From positions 1 to 30,787 of the IMG/VR virus record IMGVR_UViG_3300024301_000057: DNA of 30,787 bases. The stretch is one strand, 5' to 3'. The notes under the pieces were generated by a model that was not told the DNA's origin, searched no databases, and saw only the letters and a list, made by a program, of their open reading frames with translations. This document shows positions 7,945 to 16,318 of this stretch, one piece after another. Numbering within the stretch: position 1 is the stretch's first letter; every line of letters starts with the position of its first letter. Source of the stretch: a virus. The position numbers and the translations under genes were made by a program.

Positions 7945-8940
7945 ATGACTAGACAGGTAATCAACAGAGGAACAACTGCGAATGACGGAACGGGTGATAC
8001 CCTCCGTAGCGCAGGCCTGAAGATTGAACAGAACTTCCAAGAAATCTATGAGAAACTTGGTGGAGATAGTTCTGTCCTCATGCCTAAGGTTTCTTTTGAC
8101 AGTGACCACCTTATCCTAAATGGTAACATCTGGGATACCAAGATTGGTAAAGAAGAACCCACTTCTGATAACACGATTCTCTTCCCCGACTTTACGGGCG
8201 AAGTGACGGTTGACTCTGCAACTCAGACAATCGCAAACAAGACGGTTCTTACTACAACCTTGGTTCAGCCTTTCATTGCGGAGAGTGCGGATGCGGTTCA
8301 TACGTTCCACATCCATGCACTACCTTTGTCTCAGTACACAGACATCTATCTGCCTTCTCTGACAGACAGTGATGAGTTTACCTTCAACGATCACACTCAG
8401 ACCCTAAACAACAAGACAATTAATGCACCTATGTTGAACAATCCTAAGATTGGAACAGAGTTGCAAGATAGTGCTGGTAACCAACTTATTGAGTTTATCT
8501 CAACGCCTGGAGCCGTCAATCACTTTAAGATCACCAATCAAACCAACAACAACACACCTGTGTTTGAAGCAGTTGGTACAGATGCCGACATCGATCTTGG
8601 TTTGAAAGCAAAAGGTGATGGTGGTGTAGAAATTCAGAGTAAACTGAAACTTGGTTATCAGATCATGACATCTAACGGTGGAGTTGATGTTAATGTGCCT
8701 CTCACATTCTTTAACGCTGGTGGTGCTTTGACTATCACCATGCCCGATGGTGCGGAGAGAGGTGAGATCAAGTATCTGGTTAACCAGAACAGTGGTACTG
8801 CGACGATTACACCCGCAAATTTGCAGAACTTCAGTACAATAACATTACCAGTAAATCACTCATGCACTCTCGTTTGGGATACAGCTGAATGGATCGTAAT
8901 AAATACAGGCATCGATTCCGCTGGTGCAATATTAAGTTAA
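7945..8940 (+). CDS. Tail/baseplate structural protein with NDGTGDTLRSAG motif
   Basis: This 331-residue protein opens with INRGTTANDGTGDTLRSAGLKIEQNFQEIY (about residues 6-35, given here as a motif region). That N-terminal signature recurs in structural and fibre proteins of T4-like phages and is probably an attachment module. The middle contains two 'NDHTQTLNNKTINAPML'-like segments (SATQTIANKTVLTTTLVQP and its neighbour), a common repeat in phage fibre shafts. The C-terminus (about 240-331), with GGALTITMPDGAERGEIKYLVNQ and CTLVWDTAEWIVI, is a beta-rich domain typical of fibre or baseplate-decorating proteins. It is the first gene after a late promoter and is followed by gp8. It may play the role of T4 gp9, gp10 or gp11 in connecting fibres to the wedge, but I see no direct similarity to those proteins. 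Confidence 0.65.
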   Translation: MTRQVINRGTTANDGTGDTLRSAGLKIEQNFQEIYEKLGGDSSVLMPKVSFDSDHLILNGNIWDTKIGKEEPTSDNTILFPDFTGEVTVDSATQTIANKTVLTTTLVQPFIAESADAVHTFHIHALPLSQYTDIYLPSLTDSDEFTFNDHTQTLNNKTINAPMLNNPKIGTELQDSAGNQLIEFISTPGAVNHFKITNQTNNNTPVFEAVGTDADIDLGLKAKGDGGVEIQSKLKLGYQIMTSNGGVDVNVPLTFFNAGGALTITMPDGAERGEIKYLVNQNSGTATITPANLQNFSTITLPVNHSCTLVWDTAEWIVINTGIDSAGAILS

Positions 8941-8953
8941 ATAGGACAAACAA

Positions 8954-10351
8954 ATGGCAGCCGTAGTTTTTGACAGACAAAGAAAGAACTCTATCAGAGA
9001 TATCCTGATCGATATCAAGGACTCTGATAATTATTACTATGCGGGCATTGGACGTTCTGAAGACTGGAACGACTCTGATGTTGCTCCCAATCCTGAGAAC
9101 TCGTTGCGAGATGCACGTATTGCACGTCTTGCGATTCAATCAGTGAAGAATATCACTGACCAAACATTTGTGGTTCCTCGTTATAACTGGACTTCTGGTG
9201 CAGTATACTCTGCATATGATGATGACCAACAGGGTTATCCCATCAATGCATACTACGTGATGAACTCTAACCAACAGATTTACATGTGTCTACAACAGGG
9301 TAGAACAAACGCTAACCCTCCTCAAGTAGTCGCATCAACAGTGCAACCTACTGGTAACACTACAGGTACACCTTTCCGTACGGCTGACGGATATATGTGG
9401 AAATTCCTGTACTCCATCGGTGCATTGAAAGCGTCAAAGTTCATCTCAACTGCGTATATCCCCGTTTCGAAAGTACAAGACAGTGCAAATGCTACTCTAC
9501 TATTGGATGAGATTGGAGTAGACTCTGACTCTCCTGCGGAAGACGTGGAACAACAGTTGGTTCAACAGAACGCTGTGCCTGGACAGGTGTTGAGTTATGT
9601 AATAACTAACAACGGTTCGGGTTACACGTCTGCACCCACAGTTACTATTAGAGGTGATGGTAGTAACGCAAAGGCCGTTGCAACAGTTGTTGGTGGTCAG
9701 TTAACCAAGCTTACAGTACTTGACAGTTCTGACGGTTCTATTGCATTTGGTTCGGGTTATACTCGTGCAAGTGTTACACTCACCGGCGGTGGTGGTGACT
9801 CTGCACAAGCACGTGCAATCATCGGGCCTGATAATGGTATCGGTGCAGACCCTCGTGACGATCTTAAGTCTGGTGCTATCATGTTCAACACCAAACCTTC
9901 TGGTGCAGAAGATGGTTCTTTCTTAATTGATCAAGACTTCCGTCAAGTAACATTACTTAAGAATATCAAACAGTGGGACAGTGATGCAGTATTCACTCAA
10001 GAAACTGGATCAGGTCTAGACAAACTTATATTGACGGCAGTAAACGATGGCCCATTCGTGGACGATCTTATCGTTCAGGGTTCGACATCCGGAACGAAAG
10101 CATACATTGATGATGTAGACTCTAACGGAATCTTCTTCCACCAAAGCGATTACACTGGATATGGTAAATTTGATTCTGGTGAGACTATTTCTATTGTAGA
10201 GGGTGGTGGTTCAACTACTGCAACAGTAAGTAATATTCTAAGAGGAGAGTTTGATCCTATGTCGGGTGAACTCCTATATATTGATAATCGTGCGGCAGTA
10301 ATTAGATCGACTGACCAGACCGAAGACATCAAAATCGTAATTCAACTCTAA
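8954..10351 (+). CDS. 8: Baseplate wedge protein gp8
   Basis: This 465-residue protein aligns by eye with T4 gp8 (334 residues) at both ends. The N-terminus has GIGRSEDW (T4 FGRSEPW), FVVPRYNW (T4 VIPRRDW) and TADGYMWKFLYSI (T4 GDGYVWEYLFEI). The C-terminus has PMSGELLYIDNRAAVIRSTD followed by QTEDIKIVIQL (T4 HSGEMIYMENRPPIIMAMDQ, then TEEINILFTF). Gp8 dimers bind gp7 and gp10 in the wedge. The extra length is an insertion at about residues 210-310 with a Gly-rich repeat, NGSGYTSAPTVTIRGDG and SGYTRASVTLTGGG, resembling a beta-sandwich or adhesive module added to the core. An AGGA eight bases before the ATG supports the start. Confidence 0.88.
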   Translation: MAAVVFDRQRKNSIRDILIDIKDSDNYYYAGIGRSEDWNDSDVAPNPENSLRDARIARLAIQSVKNITDQTFVVPRYNWTSGAVYSAYDDDQQGYPINAYYVMNSNQQIYMCLQQGRTNANPPQVVASTVQPTGNTTGTPFRTADGYMWKFLYSIGALKASKFISTAYIPVSKVQDSANATLLLDEIGVDSDSPAEDVEQQLVQQNAVPGQVLSYVITNNGSGYTSAPTVTIRGDGSNAKAVATVVGGQLTKLTVLDSSDGSIAFGSGYTRASVTLTGGGGDSAQARAIIGPDNGIGADPRDDLKSGAIMFNTKPSGAEDGSFLIDQDFRQVTLLKNIKQWDSDAVFTQETGSGLDKLILTAVNDGPFVDDLIVQGSTSGTKAYIDDVDSNGIFFHQSDYTGYGKFDSGETISIVEGGGSTTATVSNILRGEFDPMSGELLYIDNRAAVIRSTDQTEDIKIVIQL

Positions 10352-10365
10352 GGTTGTAGAATAAA

Positions 10366-13300
10366 ATGCCAAAGATATTTAATAAACAAGTATTCCAGAC
10401 AACATACAAGGACGATCACGCTGATAGTGATGGATACCATCGTATCCTGTTTAACAGCGGACGTGCTTTGCAAGCCCGTGAGTTGACACAACTTCAGACG
10501 ATCATTCAGAAAGAGATCACACGTCTGGGACAGAATGTCTTCCGTGATGGTGCGCCTGTAAACAATGCGGGTTCTGCGTTTGAAAGAAACCTTGAGTTTG
10601 TTAAAATCAAAGCAACCACACCACTTCCTTCCAATGTTAGTATCATCGGCAACGTTTTTGTTGGACAGACAAGTAATATTAAAATTCGTGTCGAGGATGT
10701 CCTTGCGGCAACTGACACCGATCCGGAAACACTTTATGTAACTTACTTAGATACTCCTGAAGCTAGTTCGGGACAAACTGCACCTCGTGTAACTCCGGAT
10801 GAAACACTTTCGGGTACAATCGATGGTAACACATATACCTTCGATGTGCAACAGGAAAATACAGCACTCAACCCCGCAACGGGTAGAGGTATTGCATACG
10901 CAACGGGCGAAGGTTCATTCTTCGCAGTGGGACGTTTTGTCTTCTCTCCGAAGCAACGTATCTATCTTTCCAAGTATACTCAGAACTACACTGGACAAAT
11001 TGTTTTTAAAGTAACAGAAGATATTGTTACTTCGTCTGACAATGCTGCACTATTTGATAACCAAGGTGCGACACCCAACAGATCGTCGCCTGGCGCAGAC
11101 AGATATCGTATTCGTCTGACCCTTTCTAAACTGGAAGACTTGGATGCTGAAGACAACCACGTACCCTATGCAGACATTGCAGACTCTAAAGAAGTTTCTA
11201 AGGTATCTGCATCTGAGGGATACAACGAAATTAGAGAACATGTTGCAACACGTGTTCGTGAGATTCATGGTAACTTCATTAAGAAGTACTTCAAGGCAAA
11301 GTTTATACCTAACAACGATACTACGTTTAAGTTAGTCGTTGACCCTGGCCTTGCATACATCGATGGATATCGTGTAGAAAAACTTAAGTCCACACCCATT
11401 GTCGTAAAGAGATCACAGGAAACCACAACTGTAGACAATCAAGGTATTCTTGCAAACTACGGTAACTACTTCTTGGTATCTGACGCACTTGGTGCGAAGG
11501 GTATGTTGAACTTTGATGACTGTCAACAAGTAAATCTTTATGATGGTGTTGGCGCAACGGGTAGCGTAATTGGTACAACCAACGTTCGTGCATTGACTGA
11601 GTTCCAAAACTCTCAGTACAGACTCCATGTATTCAACTCAGTAATTACAGACAATACGAAGAGTCTTCGTAACGTAAGATCGGTAGGTACTGGTACTTCT
11701 AGTTATTACAATATCGATTTCAGTGATAACACAACACTAAGAGAAACCAAACAGAAAACACTTCTGTTCGATTCTCCCGTGCCTAGACCCAAGAGCTTTA
11801 GTAGCATTTCTCTTTCAGTACAAAGAAGATTCTCTGGAACAACCACGGGGTCTGGTGAGTTAACTATTGCACTGACCACTACTGGTGAAAACTTTGAAAA
11901 CGTCAATGATTGGGTGTTCGCATCGGCATCTGACGGTTTCTTGGCTGGTAGCGTTTCTCTGACAGGCGGTGGAACGTCCGCAACAATCAGCGGTCTTCCC
12001 AACAGTGCTGCAGTAGAAATTCTCGCATATGTCAAGAAGGGTCAATCAAAAATTAGACCCAAAACCTTGACAGAAACTACTGTTACTGGTAGAATAGATT
12101 CTGACGGTGATGGTGTTAAGTATCTTTCTCTAGGTGAGTCGGACATCTTCTCTTTGAATAGAGTTCGTTTGAATGACTCTGATGGCACCAACATCTTCAC
12201 CAACTTTACCTTAGACACTGGTCATCGTGATACACACTACGATGATGGTAAACTTCTTTGGAAAGGAACTGGCCCCATCACCACGGACTCCGCTGGTGGT
12301 AATGGTACAACCATATTCGCTAGATTCAAGTACTTCTCACACGGTACAGGAGATTTCTTTGCGGTCAACTCCTATACAGGTCAGGTTGACTATGTAGATA
12401 TTCCTGCTCACCGTATGAATAACCGAAGACTTGTTTCTCTTCGTGACGTTCTGGACTTCCGTCCCTCTACAGACGGTGCTGGAACTTTTGTAACAGTTAA
12501 CGAACTTCCTCAACCCACAGATACGGTTGAGATGGATGCAGAATTCTATCTGCCTCGTAAGGACAAACTGGTTCTTTCTAAGATGGGTGAACTGAGATAT
12601 CTTCAGGGAACGCCTTCTCTTGATCCTCAGTTTTCCGAAACTCCTACAGACTGTATCGATCTGTATAAGTTCGAAATGAATCCGTTCACTCTTCACACCA
12701 AAGACTTGAAGAGTCGTATCCTTCCTTTGAAAGGATACACGATGGCGGACATCAACAAGTTAGAAACCAAACTCGACAAGGTTGAAGAAATGGCCGTATT
12801 GTCGATGTTGGAACTCAAGACACAAGCTTTGAAAGCATTGGACTCTGCGGGTGCAGACAGAACCAAGTCCGGTTTCTTTGTAGACAACTTTGCAAACCAC
12901 TCTTTCACTGACACTCAGAGTCCGGAACACCGTGCCACCATTGATCCTCAGAAGAAGTTTATGAGGCCTGGCAAAAAAGAATCGGTTATCGATCTTCGTT
13001 TTGATTCTGCAAACTCTAACCAGTTGCGTGTTAAGAAGAGTGGCGATTTGATCACTCTTGATTACACCGAAGCTGATTTCTACGAACAGGGTGTTGCATC
13101 TAGAGTAGAAAACCTGAACCCCTTCTTCGTTGAGAAGTTGGTTGGTTCTATTACCATGTCTCCTGCTTCCGATTACTGGAAAGAGATTGATATTCAACCT
13201 CCTCAGATCATCGATCAACCCTCAGTACTGGATACGTCCAATGCGGTAAACTGGAACAACCATGAATGGGATTGGGGTGGTGTACCTCTTGATGACCTTC

Positions 13301-16089
13301 AAGTTGGTGCTTCACAGGGACAGGTGACTGGTACATCTACAAGTCGCACAAGTAATACCCTAGAACCTTTTGTCAGTGGTACTTCAACGTCCCAACAACA
13401 AGGCGATTGGGTTGTAACTGGATCAACCAGTAACACCACATCTTTGGGTACTCAGACCAACGTTGTTTCTCAGTCAACCGAAGAGGTTTCGACAGACTGG
13501 GGTTTAGGGGGCGAAACTGGAACAGCGGCCATTGTGGGTGTGGGTCAAGACTTGTGGGTTGCTAACAATGATGGAAGGGCTTTCGCTGGTCAGGCCGGGG
13601 GGATTACAATTCAAACTGGTCAAGTTGATACTATTCAGACCACCACTTCAGAAACTCGTGAAGCCCTTGAAACTGTTGATACAACTACCCTAGAACAGAC
13701 GACTACGACTACAACGGAAACCGAGTTTACTACAGAAACTCAGATCACAACAAATGTGTCAACAACCACAACAGTAAACCGTATTTCAGGTGAACATACT
13801 GTTCGTGAGGTTGTTGGTCAACGTGTATTTGACTTGATCTCTATTCCTTGGATGCGTTCACGCAAAGTCTCTTTCCGTGGTGATGGTCTTCGTCCCAACA
13901 CAAGATACTTCCCGTTCTTTGATGATACGGACGTGGGAACTTTCTGTATTGCGACTTCGAACTTTGTACGTCACTCCGACAGAAACCCCGAGACAAGAAC
14001 CGCAAACCTCACTCCTTCTGTAACGCACAGTGAACAGAATGCGGGTAATGAATTGCTTATTAGTGACGCTTCGGGTACGGTCAATGGTGAGTTTGAAATT
14101 CCCAACAACTCCGCTATGCGTTTTGCAACGGGTACGAGAGAGTTTGCTCTCTATGACGTAAGTGTTCCTGATACGGATGCAGCCTTGTCTTTCGCTAAGA
14201 CTAACTTCACATCTACAGGTGACATCGAACCCGTACAAGATATTATCCACAGTACTCGTGTTCTTGAAGTAACAGGAAGTACTTCTACTTCTGTGTCCAA
14301 TAACACCGAGAGTGTTTTCTCGACAAGTACAGATGTGGCTATCGTGGAGTCTACTGCACAGGATGTTCAGACGAGTTCTACACAGACTGAGGTTGTACTC
14401 GGCCAAGAAACTAACTCAGAAGTTATTGATAGTCAGGCGATCAACGTCACAATCTTCCTACCACGTGACCCTCTGGCTCAGACTTTCTTTGTGGATGTGG
14501 ATGCGCCTAATGGTGCATTCCTCACTAAAGTACGGGTATACTTTGCAACGAAGGATGATGAAGGTCTACCCGTAGAAATGCAAATCCGTCCTGTAATCAA
14601 CGGTGTTCCAGCTTCTTCTGAGATTGTGCCTGGAAGTCGTAAGTTCCTGCAGGCTTCTGAGGTAACTGCGATCACTGACACCTACACAGACCCGACTATC
14701 GATGAGATGTTGGCAAACGGTACGGACTTTGAGTTCGACGAACCCATCTATCTGAAACCTCTTACAGAGTATGCAATCGTTCTGATGACACCTTCTATGA
14801 AGTACAGAACCTACATCTCTCGTGTTGAGGACTTTGTACTTGGTTCGACAGAAAGACGTATCTCTGAACAACCTTCATTGGCCTCTCTCTTCAAGTCTCA
14901 GAACTCTTTCCTTTGGGAACCTTCTCAGACAGAAGACTTGGCGTACAAGTTGTTCCGTGCAGACTTCCAGACTTCGGGTAATGTGTTCCTTGAGAACGTA
15001 AACCAAGACCCCGTAGTACTTGCGAAGAGCCCCTTTGTTGTACGTCAGGAGAATATTGATTCTGGTGATCCAGCCACAATTACTGTGATTCATAGAGGAC
15101 ACGGTTTACGTCAGGGAGACCTCACAACTATCACAGGTCTTGATTCCGATACCAGATACAATGGTGTACTTGGATCAAGTATTATTGGTCAGAGACAAGT
15201 AACTTCTGTAGACGGTACTGGTTATGAATTCCTTGCGGACAGTGATTTCACTATCGCAGCAAGGTTTGGTAACGGTAAGTGTAGTGGTAGTTTCCAACCG
15301 ACATTCGACTTGGTATGGCCTTCTATTCAAACCATGAAGGTTCCGACTACAGACATCACATTCTCTGCTAAGTTTACTAGTAACTCTTCTCTAGTAGATT
15401 CGTCTTCGGGTAGATTTGTACAAGACTCTCAGTTCACTTTGATTAAGAACAAGTCTAACAATTACTTTAATGCACCTAGATGTATTATCAATCCGAACGA
15501 AGAGGCAACAGAACTAAGCACATACAGTTATCCTAAGTCTGCAATTGTTCAGTTGAACTTGACAACAACCGATAGTAAAGTTTCACCTGTCATTGATATG
15601 CAACGTGCGGGTCTGACCATGATCGGTAACATGATCGACAAACAAGATTCTGCATCAACAGACGGATTCAATGTGCCTCTGAGTTATGTGCCGGAATCTC
15701 ATCCGTTCTTGGGTAGTTCTTTGTCCAAACACTTAACCAAACCTGTAACTCTAGAAGAAGTTGCGACAGGTCTGAAAGTGATTCTTGCTGCGAACAAACC
15801 ACCCGAGGCAAGTTTCCAGTTGTGGTATAGAACTGGTGAGGCTGAAGACGAACTATCTAGAAAGAATTGGGTCTTGGCTTCTGCGGATAACGTTCTGCCT
15901 TCAGACACTAACAAAACCATTTTCCGTGAATATCGATATACCATCGGTGGATTTGGTGACGTGAATAACTTGAATGGTGGGGATATGTCAGACTTCCGAC
16001 AGTTCCAATTGAAAATTGTTATGAATTCGACCAATAGTGCAAAGGTTCCAGTCATTCGTGACTTGAGGGCAATTGCTTTGGCGGTGTAA
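10366..16089 (+). CDS. Giant structural protein, DUF4815-like (1907 aa)
   Basis: This is the largest gene in the window. The N-terminus (FNKQVFQTTYKDDHADSDGY, then ILFNSGRALQARELTQLQTI and FRDGAPV) matches the large 'DUF4815' structural proteins of marine T4-like phages, which are thought to be baseplate- or fibre-associated. Beyond about residue 960 comes a Ser/Thr/Gln/Glu-rich, low-complexity region to about residue 1145, with a run of six Thr in QTTTTTTETE. A conserved-looking block follows, ISIPWMRSRKVSFRGDGLRP, then YFPFFDDTDVGTFC. A second Ser/Thr/Gln/Val-rich stretch covers about 1290-1360. The block 'DPLAQTFFVDVDAPNGAFLT' and VRVYFATKDD leads to a beta-rich C-terminus. The low-complexity pieces look like flexible spacers between folded modules. 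A fibre or baseplate-connector role is inferred from family and position; the receptor is unknown. Confidence 0.75.
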   Translation: MPKIFNKQVFQTTYKDDHADSDGYHRILFNSGRALQARELTQLQTIIQKEITRLGQNVFRDGAPVNNAGSAFERNLEFVKIKATTPLPSNVSIIGNVFVGQTSNIKIRVEDVLAATDTDPETLYVTYLDTPEASSGQTAPRVTPDETLSGTIDGNTYTFDVQQENTALNPATGRGIAYATGEGSFFAVGRFVFSPKQRIYLSKYTQNYTGQIVFKVTEDIVTSSDNAALFDNQGATPNRSSPGADRYRIRLTLSKLEDLDAEDNHVPYADIADSKEVSKVSASEGYNEIREHVATRVREIHGNFIKKYFKAKFIPNNDTTFKLVVDPGLAYIDGYRVEKLKSTPIVVKRSQETTTVDNQGILANYGNYFLVSDALGAKGMLNFDDCQQVNLYDGVGATGSVIGTTNVRALTEFQNSQYRLHVFNSVITDNTKSLRNVRSVGTGTSSYYNIDFSDNTTLRETKQKTLLFDSPVPRPKSFSSISLSVQRRFSGTTTGSGELTIALTTTGENFENVNDWVFASASDGFLAGSVSLTGGGTSATISGLPNSAAVEILAYVKKGQSKIRPKTLTETTVTGRIDSDGDGVKYLSLGESDIFSLNRVRLNDSDGTNIFTNFTLDTGHRDTHYDDGKLLWKGTGPITTDSAGGNGTTIFARFKYFSHGTGDFFAVNSYTGQVDYVDIPAHRMNNRRLVSLRDVLDFRPSTDGAGTFVTVNELPQPTDTVEMDAEFYLPRKDKLVLSKMGELRYLQGTPSLDPQFSETPTDCIDLYKFEMNPFTLHTKDLKSRILPLKGYTMADINKLETKLDKVEEMAVLSMLELKTQALKALDSAGADRTKSGFFVDNFANHSFTDTQSPEHRATIDPQKKFMRPGKKESVIDLRFDSANSNQLRVKKSGDLITLDYTEADFYEQGVASRVENLNPFFVEKLVGSITMSPASDYWKEIDIQPPQIIDQPSVLDTSNAVNWNNHEWDWGGVPLDDLQVGASQGQVTGTSTSRTSNTLEPFVSGTSTSQQQGDWVVTGSTSNTTSLGTQTNVVSQSTEEVSTDWGLGGETGTAAIVGVGQDLWVANNDGRAFAGQAGGITIQTGQVDTIQTTTSETREALETVDTTTLEQTTTTTTETEFTTETQITTNVSTTTTVNRISGEHTVREVVGQRVFDLISIPWMRSRKVSFRGDGLRPNTRYFPFFDDTDVGTFCIATSNFVRHSDRNPETRTANLTPSVTHSEQNAGNELLISDASGTVNGEFEIPNNSAMRFATGTREFALYDVSVPDTDAALSFAKTNFTSTGDIEPVQDIIHSTRVLEVTGSTSTSVSNNTESVFSTSTDVAIVESTAQDVQTSSTQTEVVLGQETNSEVIDSQAINVTIFLPRDPLAQTFFVDVDAPNGAFLTKVRVYFATKDDEGLPVEMQIRPVINGVPASSEIVPGSRKFLQASEVTAITDTYTDPTIDEMLANGTDFEFDEPIYLKPLTEYAIVLMTPSMKYRTYISRVEDFVLGSTERRISEQPSLASLFKSQNSFLWEPSQTEDLAYKLFRADFQTSGNVFLENVNQDPVVLAKSPFVVRQENIDSGDPATITVIHRGHGLRQGDLTTITGLDSDTRYNGVLGSSIIGQRQVTSVDGTGYEFLADSDFTIAARFGNGKCSGSFQPTFDLVWPSIQTMKVPTTDITFSAKFTSNSSLVDSSSGRFVQDSQFTLIKNKSNNYFNAPRCIINPNEEATELSTYSYPKSAIVQLNLTTTDSKVSPVIDMQRAGLTMIGNMIDKQDSASTDGFNVPLSYVPESHPFLGSSLSKHLTKPVTLEEVATGLKVILAANKPPEASFQLWYRTGEAEDELSRKNWVLASADNVLPSDTNKTIFREYRYTIGGFGDVNNLNGGDMSDFRQFQLKIVMNSTNSAKVPVIRDLRAIALAV

Positions 16090-16090
16090 A

Positions 16091-16318
16091 ATGTCAAGAT
16101 ATCAGGATATTGAAGGACAAAACGATTTCGTCCGTGATACGAATACGGGGGCAATTTTAAATATAAATAAACAAGAGATACAGGCAGCACGTGAAAGAAA
16201 AAAGTTGTTAAAAGAACAACACCTCAAAGAGAAACAACTTGAGGAAGACGTACAATCTCTAAAAGATGAGATGTCTGATATCAAGAGTTTACTTTCGCAA
16301 ATAGTAGAGAAATTATAG
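16091..16318 (+). CDS. Small coiled-coil protein
   Basis: This is a 75-residue protein. I take the ATG at 16091, one base after the stop of the giant gene, rather than the in-frame TTG at 16073 that would sit inside that gene. Residues 1-28 (SRYQDIEGQNDFVRDTNTGA, then ILNINKQE) resemble the N-terminus of small proteins encoded beside structural genes in marine T4-like phages. Residues 30-75 are highly charged and heptad-like (AARERKKLLKEQHLKEKQLE, later LKDEMSDIKSLLSQIVEKL), predicting a parallel coiled coil. It could be a fibre chaperone or a small connector, but no function is known. A late-promoter octamer lies inside the gene at 16162. Confidence 0.75.
   Translation: MSRYQDIEGQNDFVRDTNTGAILNINKQEIQAARERKKLLKEQHLKEKQLEEDVQSLKDEMSDIKSLLSQIVEKL
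16162..16169 (+). promoter_or_regulatory. Possible internal late promoter
   Basis: An exact TATAAATA occurs within the small coiled-coil gene, about 150 bases before the ATG of the fibre gene at 16319. The other late promoters here lie 27-36 bases before their genes, so the distance is atypical and the AT-rich coding context (Asn-Ile-Asn-Lys codons) could produce it by chance. Confidence 0.4.

Noticed and set aside
13858-14406. Reverse-strand open frame of 182 codons
   Set aside because: It lies entirely inside the 1907-residue gene, no other gene in the window is on the reverse strand, and its translation has no recognisable domain.
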